From Silvibacterium sp. (GTDB taxonomy: Bacteria > Acidobacteriota > Terriglobia > Terriglobales > Acidobacteriaceae), in the NCBI GenBank assembly GCA_030037215.1, contig JASHRS010000231.1, forward strand, positions 1-50,232: 50,232 bases of DNA, in the 5' to 3' direction. The notes beneath the pieces were generated by a model. It had not been told where the DNA came from. It saw only the letters and a program-made list of their open reading frames with translations, and did not search any database. Within the stretch, counting starts at the first letter, position 1, and every line of letters starts with the position of its first letter. The position numbers and the translations under genes are program-made. Positions 39,726 through 47,761 of the stretch are shown here, piece by piece.

Positions 39726-42710
39726 TCAGAAACTGAAGACCAGCTGTGCGAAGATGCGCCGGCTTGCTGAGCCGGAAGAAAAGATGCGGCCCGCGAGAGC
39801 GTTCGACTGGCCGAATTCAGGCGAGCCAAGGACTCCGGTTGGTGGCGCGAGGTTGATGTCGTTGAACAGGTTCAGCGCTTGCACGTTCAACGTCATATTG
39901 AATCGCCGATTGACAGCCGTTCCGGAGCCGCCAAAGGGGCCCCCACCACCGCCTCCGCCATTCAGCCCGCCGGGTCCAAGACCGCCGCCGGGTCCGCCGC
40001 CATGGTGACCGCCTCCACCATAGTAGCCGCCGTTACTGAAGCCGCCGTGCTCAACCTCTGGGCCAAAAGCGAAAGACTTGCTGGCGCGAAGATTGAAGGT
40101 GAACAGCGCGGGTCCATCGCCCAGATAAATAGGGATGGGCGTGTAGTTCGTGCCGGGATTGAGATTAAAGTCTCCGTAAGGAGTCGAGACTGTGTCTGTG
40201 TCCCCGGGCTGCGCGTAAGAAGGACGATCATTGAAGAAGGAGTCGCCGTTTACGTCCTGGCCGAGCGTGATATTGAAAGGCGCACCGGACTGAGCGACGA
40301 CGAATGGGCTGAATCGCAGGTTCCAGGGCGCGTCCCAGGAGCCGATAAGGAACACGCGGTTGCGCACGTCGAAGCCTGCGCGTCCATAGTCAAGCTTGAG
40401 GTTGGCGGAGTTGGAGGGGTTAGAGGTGACACCATTGGTGTCGCTGTTGGCCCAGCTTGCCGTGTAAAAGCCGAAGATCGAGAGCCGCGGGCTGAAGCGT
40501 GCGTTGAAGTTGGCAATAATTTCGTTCTGCTTGTAGACGGCCTCGGAGTAGTACTGGTAAATGTTCGGCAGGGTTGGGTCATATCCGGATACCTGCGGTG
40601 CATTGGCATTGCGTGTGATGTATTGGTGCTGGCCAAGCGAATAAAGATATGTGACCGAAACAGTGGAAGCCTTGGTGACCTGGCGCTCGATGCTTGCGGC
40701 GGCCTGCTCGTTGACGGAAGCGCGCAGGTTGGGGGCGATCTGATAGACGGCAGTCTTACTGCTGGTGCTGCCGGCCTGCGTGCAGCTGGGAAGATCGGCG
40801 GCAGTGACAACGTTCGGGTTATAGCAAGTAGGATTCTCGATCACAGCTTCTTTCTGTGGTGAATCGGCGTTCGCACTGAGGCGGTCGGCCTGGAGTATTT
40901 GATCCAGTTGGAAGCGGTCGTAGAAAAACCCGTAGCCCGCGCGGAGAACGGTTTTAGGCTGCTGGTTGGATTTAGCTAGCCCATAAGCCAGGCTGAAACG
41001 CGGAGCCCAGTCGTTCTTGTCGCCGATACCGCTCTGCGATTCCCAGCGGGCACCATAGCTGAACGTGAAGTTTTTACGCACGCTCCAATCGTCTTGATAG
41101 TAGAGACCGACATCGGCCATGGAATCGAGAACTTTCGGACTGCCGTAGACCAGATTGAGCTGGCTTGGTCCGCCGCCGTTAGCGTGAATCTGCGCCCAAG
41201 TTTGCCCGGTGCCAAGACCATAGATGGTATTGCCGTAGTTTTCCGCGGGGTTGGTTGGCGTGCAGCCCGTCTGGTTCGCCGAGCATCGATTTCCGCCGAA
41301 AACGAAGGCCCCATTAAAGCTGGCGCTTGAGGTATTGGCATCGCGCGCAACACGGAGGCGTCCACCGAAGTTTATGGCGTGCGGACCGGCAGCGATTTCT
41401 GTCAGGTTCTGCAACTCATAATGCAGCGTGCGATCGGTGCTGAACTGATCCGCATTGCCGCCGAAGGTTTCAAGGCCTGATACCTCCACCATCGGCGTGA
41501 CAGCGGTGGGGGTCTCGTTGGAGGTGTCCCGAAGAAGCTGGAAGCGTGTCTCGTTGATGATCTTGTCGCTGATGACCTGGGTGTCGCTCAACTGCAGGGT
41601 GTTCTCGGCGGAAGAGGTATTCGACGCCTGGTCCCGCAGGGAGAATTGGCCAACGTTCTGGTTTTGTTCACCGTCGTTGTAGTACTGGTAGCGCATGGTG
41701 AGGGTATTCTTCTCGCCAAGCTGCAGATCGACGCGTGGGCTGATATTGGTGCGCGTGCGCGGCGCCACAAGAGCATCGCTGAAGGGGACGGTGTTGTAGT
41801 CGGCGGCGTTGGTGTAAATGCCGTTTGCGAAATTGCCGTTCACCTCGCCTTCAAGGCGGTAGGCGGAGACGATGGCATCGTCCTGTATTTCGCGGCGCTC
41901 GCCGCTCACGAAGTAAGAGGCATTTTTGCTGATGCGTCCGCTGATGGTCCCGTTGAACTGGTAGGTGTAGTAATCGGGAATGTCCTTGTCGAAAGGATTG
42001 CCGGTGTTGAACTGCGACGGGTTGCCCTGAACGAAAGCCTGGCCATGAAGCTGGTTCGTGCCGGGCTTGGTGAGAATCTCGATGCGCCCATAGCCGAGCT
42101 TGTCGTATTCAGCCGAGAAGGGGTTGCGGTTGATGCGAATCTCGCGGATTGCCGACTTCGGCGGTAGCTGCCCGGCGGTAAAGCCGTCGATATAAATTTG
42201 GCCGCCGTTGGGTCCGGCAGCTGGTCCGGCGAGCGCTGTAAGCTCATTCTGCAATTCGTCCGGATCGTCGGATAGCGCGTCGAGGTCTTTGCCTTTTAGA
42301 ACGAGGCTGTTGGCGTTGCTGGTTGGCTCAACGCTGACAGTGGGCGTCTCCTCATTCACGACCACCTGTTGTTTTTCAACAGCGATCTTCAGCGAGATAT
42401 TGAACAGTTTGCTCTGGCCAGCTTCAAGTGTGACGGCCTTCGACTCGGAAGGCGCAAAGCCCTTGGCCGTAGCGATGACGATATAGGTGCCGGGCGCGAG
42501 CTTGCCGGCAGCGTAATTGCCCGAAGCGTCGGATGTGGCAGTAGCGACGGTGTGACCGTCAGGGGTGGTCAGGCTCACGCTTGCGCTGGGAATGACGGCG
42601 CCGCTGGGGTCGGTTACGGTTCCGCGCAGTGTGGCCGTTTGCGCGGCAGCGCTGGCTACTGCGGCAATCAGCGCAAGGCTGAGGAAAAGATGGAGTCGAA
42701 AAAATTTCAC
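39726..42710 (-). CDS. TonB-dependent-receptor-like outer-membrane protein with carboxypeptidase-regulatory domain
   Basis: A large outer-membrane beta-barrel protein, 994 residues, of the group often called acidobacterial OAR/TonB-receptor-like proteins. A GTG at 42710 with GGGAG just upstream starts a signal peptide (VKFFRLHLFLSLALIAAVAS, cleavage near AAA-QT); a longer frame to 42818 would cross a structured leader and is rejected. Residues about 25-115 are a CarboxypepD_reg/Cna-B-type beta-sandwich (RGTVTDPSGAVIPSASVSL). Then a short plug-like region (IYIDGFTAGQLPPKSAIREI) and the barrel to the terminal Phe (FAQLVFSF). A Gly/His-rich loop of about 45 residues (near 900-945) sits in one extracellular loop. 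Substrate unknown. Confidence 0.92.
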   Translation of the reverse strand: MKFFRLHLFLSLALIAAVASAAAQTATLRGTVTDPSGAVIPSASVSLTTPDGHTVATATSDASGNYAAGKLAPGTYIVIATAKGFAPSESKAVTLEAGQSKLFNISLKIAVEKQQVVVNEETPTVSVEPTSNANSLVLKGKDLDALSDDPDELQNELTALAGPAAGPNGGQIYIDGFTAGQLPPKSAIREIRINRNPFSAEYDKLGYGRIEILTKPGTNQLHGQAFVQGNPSQFNTGNPFDKDIPDYYTYQFNGTISGRISKNASYFVSGERREIQDDAIVSAYRLEGEVNGNFANGIYTNAADYNTVPFSDALVAPRTRTNISPRVDLQLGEKNTLTMRYQYYNDGEQNQNVGQFSLRDQASNTSSAENTLQLSDTQVISDKIINETRFQLLRDTSNETPTAVTPMVEVSGLETFGGNADQFSTDRTLHYELQNLTEIAAGPHAINFGGRLRVARDANTSSASFNGAFVFGGNRCSANQTGCTPTNPAENYGNTIYGLGTGQTWAQIHANGGGPSQLNLVYGSPKVLDSMADVGLYYQDDWSVRKNFTFSYGARWESQSGIGDKNDWAPRFSLAYGLAKSNQQPKTVLRAGYGFFYDRFQLDQILQADRLSANADSPQKEAVIENPTCYNPNVVTAADLPSCTQAGSTSSKTAVYQIAPNLRASVNEQAAASIERQVTKASTVSVTYLYSLGQHQYITRNANAPQVSGYDPTLPNIYQYYSEAVYKQNEIIANFNARFSPRLSIFGFYTASWANSDTNGVTSNPSNSANLKLDYGRAGFDVRNRVFLIGSWDAPWNLRFSPFVVAQSGAPFNITLGQDVNGDSFFNDRPSYAQPGDTDTVSTPYGDFNLNPGTNYTPIPIYLGDGPALFTFNLRASKSFAFGPEVEHGGFSNGGYYGGGGHHGGGPGGGLGPGGLNGGGGGGGPFGGSGTAVNRRFNMTLNVQALNLFNDINLAPPTGVLGSPEFGQSNALAGRIFSSGSASRRIFAQLVFSF

Positions 42711-42845
42711 GTTGCTCCCAAAAACTTTTGATGCGAGAGATCGGATACGTTTCCCTTTGAGCGGCTGAAGCCGCCTGTTGCTGTTCCATCCGGGTTCCTG
42801 ACCCGAACGATTGTTCACTTCCTTCTTATGGCCGGTCAGCGAGCC
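42711..42845 (-). promoter_or_regulatory. Structured 5' leader of the TonB-receptor-like gene
   Basis: The 135-base gap contains two stable hairpins on the minus strand. One is a 7-bp stem around CAGGA (42807-42789), the other a 6-bp stem around TTCA (42775-42760), joined by an unpaired A-rich segment. A TCAAAGGGAAACG stretch follows. The arrangement suggests a folded regulatory RNA or an RNA element shared by related genes. It does not match the cobalamin riboswitch. Confidence 0.45.
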
Positions 42846-44018
42846 TTAGGGTGTTCCTTCCTCGCCTGTGCCTGCGTCGCCCCCTCCGCCGACGTTCCAT
42901 GACGCCGAGAACATGCTCTGGCTGGCAGCCGGCGAAGCAGTAAGAATGGGCTCGACTCCCGCCAGCAGAGTAACGACGGTGGCCGAGCCGGGTGTGCCCT
43001 GGGTTGCGACGATCATCAGTGCGTCGCCTTTATGCAGATCTGCAAGCTGCACGGTGGGGGTTCGCTGCAGCATCTGGGAAAGGTCGCCACCACGCTGGCT
43101 GCCTCCTCCGGGCTGCTGTGAGCCGGCACGGCTGGGAGACGCTGCGGCATTCTGCGAATGCTCCTGAGACTGGCCTTCGGCCGGCTGCTTCAGGCGCATC
43201 GCCAGAAACTGCGCCATCTGCTCAGGAAGCTTATGCATTTGTGATTCCGCCGTGATGTGAATAACGACCGGCTTTTTCGTGGCCAGATCAGTGACCGTCA
43301 CGGAATTGCCCGCCGGATCAACCGAGACCACAGTTCCTGCGATATTGCGGAAGGTTCCGGAGACAATCTCGTCGGCAGCTACCTCGCCGCCGTCGGCGCT
43401 GCGTTCGCCGCGCGCACGGAGCTGATCGCCGGCATGGGTTTCCGCGAGCGTCGAGGGCTGAGCGTCGGAGAACTTGATCGAGTCCGAACTGTAGCGCCGG
43501 AAAGTGGTCTGCGGTGTCGTGTGAATGATGATCGTGCGTGGCCCGGAAGCAATCGTGATCGTTCCGGTCGTGGTGTCGACGGCTTTAACCAGACCGCCCA
43601 CGCTGTGGCGCCACTCCGTTTCTTCAGCCTCCTGGCGCTGGGCTACGGCTGCGGCTTTCATGGCGACCAGTGTTGTCGCCGTCATTTCTGACGCGGTCGA
43701 TGACGGATGAAGGACCGCAAGAATGCGATCGCCGACAGCAATACCGCTCAACGGAATGGGTGTAGCGCCAGCGAGGGTTTTCGCCCCGGGCTGCGTCTCG
43801 AGAATCCGTGCCCCATCGCTGACAGTGAAGGTGATCGGCGCGCCGTTGTCCGGCTTAATGGTGAGCGACTGGCCGTTGATGGCCGTCACTGAGCCAACGA
43901 CTCGCGTCGGCGCCTGTGCCTGGTCCTGTGCAGAAGCCAGCGCGCAGATGCCTGCAATAGCCAGAAGTGCAGGGACAACCTGGAATCGCCTAAAAAATTT
44001 GTGTCTTGGAACGTTCAA
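42846..44018 (-). CDS. Exported protein with DUF5666-like repeats
   Basis: A 390-residue secreted protein. The frame starts at a TTG (44018) with only a weak ribosome site; a signal peptide follows (cleavage near ASA-QD, about residue 30). At least three repeats of one OB-like beta-domain are visible: VVGSVTAINGQSLTIKPDNG near 41-60, VGGLVKAVDTTTGTITIASG near 140-159, and IAGTVVSVDPAGNSVTVTDL near 227-246. Each is followed by an I-x-I-x-x-x-T-x-F/M-like strand. Residues 278-330 are low complexity Gln/Ser/Gly. Function unknown. It lies directly before the TonB-receptor-like gene on the same strand, 135 bases apart. Confidence 0.78.
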   Translation of the reverse strand: MNVPRHKFFRRFQVVPALLAIAGICALASAQDQAQAPTRVVGSVTAINGQSLTIKPDNGAPITFTVSDGARILETQPGAKTLAGATPIPLSGIAVGDRILAVLHPSSTASEMTATTLVAMKAAAVAQRQEAEETEWRHSVGGLVKAVDTTTGTITIASGPRTIIIHTTPQTTFRRYSSDSIKFSDAQPSTLAETHAGDQLRARGERSADGGEVAADEIVSGTFRNIAGTVVSVDPAGNSVTVTDLATKKPVVIHITAESQMHKLPEQMAQFLAMRLKQPAEGQSQEHSQNAAASPSRAGSQQPGGGSQRGGDLSQMLQRTPTVQLADLHKGDALMIVATQGTPGSATVVTLLAGVEPILTASPAASQSMFSASWNVGGGGDAGTGEEGTP

Positions 44019-44261
44019 TCCACTCTACCGCTACGGATGTGATAGCGAGTGCAGTCGCTGTTGAACAGACGTGACAGGTAAGCAAAAGTTTCATTCTTTT
44101 CTTTGGGATGCGTCTCTCGATACGGCCCGCCGCAGGCACCGGCCCGCCAGCCTGCTCCATGGCATGAATCGCCGTTCCAGTGCAATGAATCGTTTGAGCA
44201 GGATATGATGCAACGGGGAAGCGGTGTGAACGCCGCGTTAAAAAGAAGACAGGATCAATAA

Positions 44262-45569
44262 ATGGCACTTGGAACGGCAGGAAGCTCCACTCAGGTAACC
44301 GCCGCATCGGGCGGCAGCAACTATAAAAGCGCATTCGCTCTTGTTACGACGTTGTTCTTCATCTGGGGATTCCTGACGTCCCTCAACGACATCCTGATTC
44401 CGCACCTGAAAGCCATCTTTGATCTGAATTATGCCCAGGTGATGCTGGTGCAGTTTGCCTTCTTCACCTCATATGCGATCTTCGGCTTTCCGGCCGGCAA
44501 GATCGTGGAATGGATCGGCTATCAGCGCACGATGGTCGTCGGCCTGTTCACGATGGCGCTGGGAGCAATCCTGTTCATTCCGGCGGCGAATCTGCCTTCC
44601 TATCCGCTGTTTCTGGCTGCGCTGATCGTTCTGGCGGCGGGTATGACCGCTCTGCAGGTTTCGGCGAATCCATATGTGACCGTCCTCGGGCCGGCGCAGA
44701 CAGCTTCCAGTCGGTTGAATCTTGCGCAGGCATTTAACTCGCTGGGCACAACGGTCGGGCCTCCGCTTGGCGGGTTTCTGATTTTGAAAGGCGCCGAAAA
44801 ACTGGTGGAGAACGTGAACACGATGTCTCCTGCCGCGCTTCGCGCCTATCGTATGCATCAGGCAGCAACGGTGAAGACACCGTACCTTGTATTCACGCTG
44901 GTGCTGGTGCTGGTGGGGCTGGCGATTGCGCTGTACAAGTTTCCGCGCATCGATACAACCAAAGATTTCCGTCCGATGAAGGAGGGCGACAAGCAGCACA
45001 GCATGTGGCGATATCCGCATGTGGTACTGGGGGCGATTGCGATTTTTGTTTATGTCGGCGCTGAGGTTTCCATCGGCAGTTTCCTGATCAACTACTTCGG
45101 TCAATCGTATATTGCAGGGCTAACGGCGCTTGCAGCAGCGAACCTTGTGCCGTTCTACTGGGGCGGCGCAATGGTAGGCCGGTTTATAGGCTCGGCAGTG
45201 CTTCAAAAAATGAAAACCAACAAGCTGGTGGCGATATGCGCTGTGGCGGCGCTGCTGCTGACGCTGACATCGATGCTGAGCTTCGGGCACGTGGCAATGT
45301 GGAGCATCCTGGCCGTGGGATTGTTCAATTCGATCATGTTCCCCAGCATCTTTACGCTTGGCATCGCCGAAATGGGTCCGCTGACAGGCGAAGCGTCGGG
45401 CCTGCTGGTGATTGCGATCGTAGGAGGAGCGATCATTCCCGAGATCCAGGGCGTGCTGGCAGACCACATCGGTATCCACCATGCATTCATCATTCCGGTA
45501 ATCTGCTATCTGTACATCGCCTATTACGGATGGAAAGGTTCGCGTGTAATCCTGCCCAGGAACGCTTAG
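44262..45569 (+). CDS. Sugar permease, FucP/GluP-type MFS transporter
   Basis: Twelve-helix inner-membrane proton/sugar symporter of the fucose/glucose-galactose permease family, 435 residues. Family signatures: FFIWGFLTSLNDILIPHLK near 32-50, the S-Y-A-I-F-G-F-P-A-G region near 69-79, and L-Q-V-S-A-N-P-Y-V near 130-138 with the conserved Asn-Pro. Then LNLAQAFNSLGTTVGPPLGG follows near 151-170 and EASGLLVIAIVGGAIIPEIQ near 374-393. AGGA lies eight bases before the ATG. Substrate could be fucose, glucose, galactose or N-acetylglucosamine. No catabolic gene is adjacent; hutH follows after a terminator. Confidence 0.9.
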   Translation: MALGTAGSSTQVTAASGGSNYKSAFALVTTLFFIWGFLTSLNDILIPHLKAIFDLNYAQVMLVQFAFFTSYAIFGFPAGKIVEWIGYQRTMVVGLFTMALGAILFIPAANLPSYPLFLAALIVLAAGMTALQVSANPYVTVLGPAQTASSRLNLAQAFNSLGTTVGPPLGGFLILKGAEKLVENVNTMSPAALRAYRMHQAATVKTPYLVFTLVLVLVGLAIALYKFPRIDTTKDFRPMKEGDKQHSMWRYPHVVLGAIAIFVYVGAEVSIGSFLINYFGQSYIAGLTALAAANLVPFYWGGAMVGRFIGSAVLQKMKTNKLVAICAVAALLLTLTSMLSFGHVAMWSILAVGLFNSIMFPSIFTLGIAEMGPLTGEASGLLVIAIVGGAIIPEIQGVLADHIGIHHAFIIPVICYLYIAYYGWKGSRVILPRNA

Positions 45570-45592
45570 CCATTCGCAGTTCGAAGTGCGAG

Positions 45593-45628
45593 AATAGGCG
45601 GTTCTTTTGGGCCGTCTATTTTCTTTTT
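45593..45628 (+). terminator. Intrinsic terminator between the sugar permease and hutH
   Basis: A 9-bp stem with one G-U pair (AATAGGCGG, 45593-45601, with CCGTCTATT, 45612-45620) is followed by TTCTTTTT. A smaller TCGCA/TGCGA hairpin (45574-45591) precedes it. It separates permease and hutH transcripts, and because it ends 22 bases before hutH it could also act on read-through into hutH. Confidence 0.78.
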
Positions 45629-45650
45629 GGGACAGCATGGGTGAACAGGA

Positions 45651-47177
45651 ATGAAGAGTGTAGAGCTGGACGGCCGGGCGCTTTCGCTGGCGGAAATTGC
45701 TACGGTCGCCGTGGATGGATGCACAGTTTCGATTGCACCGGCAGCATATCCGGGCATGGAAGCTTCGCGCAGCGTGGTGGACGCGTTGATTTCGCGCGGC
45801 GAGACGGCCTACGGCATCAACACCGGCTTCGGCAAACTGAGCGATGTGCACATTGGGCCGGATCAACTGGAAGCTTTGCAGCAAAACCTCGTCCGCAGCC
45901 ATGCCTGCGGTCTGGGTGAGCCGCTGCCCGAAGATGAGGTGCGGGCCATGTTGCTCTTGCGCGCGAACGTTTTGATCAAGGGACTGAGTGGTGTGCGTCC
46001 GCTGGTAGTGGAGACACTGATTGCCATGCTGAATGCGCGTGCGCATCCGGTGATTCCGGCGCGCGGATCGGTCGGCGCGAGCGGCGACCTGGCTCCGCTG
46101 GCGCATCTGGCACTGGCGCTCATCGGCGAAGGCGAGGTTTTCTTTCGTGGCGACCGGGTCACGGCGGCATCGGCTCTCGGCAAAGCGGGCATTACCCCGC
46201 TCAGGTTAGCCGCCAAAGAAGGACTGGCTCTGCTGAACGGAACCCAGGCAATGGCTGGAGTCGGCGCGCTGGCCTTGTTGCGCGCTCTGCGTGTCGTCGA
46301 GCTGTTCGATCTCGCTGGCGCCATGTCGCTTGAGGCGCTGATGGGAACACCGGCAGCTTTCGATGCGCGCGTTCATGCGGCGCGTCCCCATGCCGGCCAA
46401 ATTGCCGCGGCCAAGCATCTGCAGTGGCTTTTGGATGCGAGTGAAATTCGCGAATCGCACCGTTACGGCGATCCTCGCGTGCAGGACGCCTACTGCCTGC
46501 GTTGCATGCCGCAGGTGCACGGAGCGGCGCGCGGCGCGCTGGCGCATGTGCGCGAGGTCATCGAGATCGAGTCCGGCTCGGCCACCGATAATCCTCTGAT
46601 CTTTGTTCCGGAAAAAGGGGCTGATGGCGCTGAGATTATCTCCGGAGGAAATTTCCACGGAGCGCCCTTGGCGCTGGCGCTCGACTACGCAGCCATCGCG
46701 CTGACCGACCTGATGAGCATGAGCGAGCGGCGCATCGATCGCCTCATCAATCCTGACATCAACGAACATCTTCCCGCGTTTCTCTCTCCGCATGCCGGAG
46801 TTTCTTCCGGGTTGATGATCGCGCACGTCGCTGCCGCCGCGCTGCTGAACGAGGCGAAGGTGCTGGCGCATCCGGCAAGCGTGGATTCGGTTCCGACCTC
46901 GGGTGGCAAGGAAGACCACGTCTCAATGGGCATGACGGCTGCGCTCAAGCTGCGTCAGATCGTGCAGAACGCCGAATACGCGCTGGCCATCGAGCTGATC
47001 GCCGCAGCCCAGGGGCTGGAATTCAGGCTCCCGCTACAACCTGCGCGCGAAGTTGGACGTGCAGCAGCGGCAGTACGCGAGATTGTGCCGCCGCTCAGGG
47101 AAGATCGCGTACTGTCGGGCGATATCGAGCGGCTGGCGCGGGAGATACGTCACGGAAAATTCGACGCATGGCTATAG
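45651..47177 (+). CDS. hutH: Histidine ammonia-lyase
   Basis: Converts L-histidine to urocanate, the first step of histidine degradation. It has 508 residues, normal length. The self-formed MIO prosthetic group arises from A143-S144-G145 in RGSVGASGDLAPLAHL. The catalytic Tyr is Y54 in TAYGINTGFG. SGGNFHG near 331 and S-E-R-R-I-D-R-L near 361 are further family motifs. Tyrosine or phenylalanine lyases share the fold, but the His/Ser composition of the substrate pocket follows HutH as far as can be judged by eye. hutU, hutI and hutG are not nearby, so the pathway is not clustered here. AGGA stands directly before the ATG. Confidence 0.92.
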   Translation: MKSVELDGRALSLAEIATVAVDGCTVSIAPAAYPGMEASRSVVDALISRGETAYGINTGFGKLSDVHIGPDQLEALQQNLVRSHACGLGEPLPEDEVRAMLLLRANVLIKGLSGVRPLVVETLIAMLNARAHPVIPARGSVGASGDLAPLAHLALALIGEGEVFFRGDRVTAASALGKAGITPLRLAAKEGLALLNGTQAMAGVGALALLRALRVVELFDLAGAMSLEALMGTPAAFDARVHAARPHAGQIAAAKHLQWLLDASEIRESHRYGDPRVQDAYCLRCMPQVHGAARGALAHVREVIEIESGSATDNPLIFVPEKGADGAEIISGGNFHGAPLALALDYAAIALTDLMSMSERRIDRLINPDINEHLPAFLSPHAGVSSGLMIAHVAAAALLNEAKVLAHPASVDSVPTSGGKEDHVSMGMTAALKLRQIVQNAEYALAIELIAAAQGLEFRLPLQPAREVGRAAAAVREIVPPLREDRVLSGDIERLAREIRHGKFDAWL

Positions 47178-47236
47178 TGCGGCGCAGGACCATCAGCCAG
47201 CAACCGCAAGCTAGCAGCCAGTGGCTAAAAGCTGCT

Positions 47237-47707
47237 TCAGGGCTCCACCGGCTCGACATAAAACATCTCGTTCGTCGTGCGGAAGCCATTGCTTTCGTAC
47301 AGACGCCGTCCAGCCTCGGTGGAGTGCAGGGCAACCACGCGAATCTTGCGACGCCGCGCCTCGGCCAGTGCGAGTTCGATCAACTGGCTCGCGAGCTTTC
47401 TGCGCCGGTACTCAGGCTCTACATAAACGTTGAGCAGGTAGCCGCGGTGGCTGGAGCGGGGATCAAGCGGGTGCGGGGCCCAGTCGAGGATCATGAGTCC
47501 GGCTCCGGCGACCACATGACCGTCGTCGCTCGTGAGCCAGCCGATATATTTGCCGTCCTCGATGGCTTTGGCGACCCAGGGCTCGAAATTGCGGGCCATG
47601 ATGTCGAGCACCTGATTGTCGGCGCGTCCGGCATCGACAAACATCCGACGCCGGTGATGAGTAATGAGCTTTGCGTCAGCCGCTGTGGCCGTTCTGATTT
47701 CCAGCAT
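47237..47707 (-). CDS. GNAT-family N-acetyltransferase
   Basis: A small cytoplasmic acetyl-CoA-dependent acetyltransferase, 156 residues from the ATG at 47707, which begins LEIRTATAADA as most members do. A start 18 bases earlier is less likely. Motif A for acetyl-CoA is Y-V-E-P-E-Y-R-R-R-K-L-A-S-Q-L near 95-109 (the R/Q-x-x-G/A type with Lys), and the C-terminal G-R-R-L-Y-E-S-N-G-F near 131-140 is the standard motif B. Target unknown. A TATACT box ends only seven bases before the ATG, so the mRNA may be leaderless. It converges with hutH and diverges from tilS. Confidence 0.87.
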   Translation of the reverse strand: MLEIRTATAADAKLITHHRRRMFVDAGRADNQVLDIMARNFEPWVAKAIEDGKYIGWLTSDDGHVVAGAGLMILDWAPHPLDPRSSHRGYLLNVYVEPEYRRRKLASQLIELALAEARRRKIRVVALHSTEAGRRLYESNGFRTTNEMFYVEPVEP

Positions 47708-47714
47708 GGTCAGA

Positions 47715-47720
47715 AGTATA
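47715..47720 (-). promoter_or_regulatory. -10 box (TATACT) implying a leaderless GNAT mRNA
   Basis: TATACT on the minus strand is separated by seven bases from the GNAT ATG. A start point at the usual distance would fall on or next to the A of the ATG, and no Shine-Dalgarno is present. The -35 region is not convincing. Confidence 0.4.
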
Positions 47721-47761
47721 GCCAAGATAAAGAGCGAGAAGTATCGCTACGATAGAAGTCG

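Noticed and set aside
42780-42810. Similarity to the signal recognition particle RNA tip (GTCAGG...GGA)
   Set aside because: The tetraloop and the closing stem do not match, and the segment is a leader between two genes.
45574-45591. TTCGAA loop in a 5-bp stem, tRNA-like
   Set aside because: Isolated arm with an 8-base loop and no other tRNA features.
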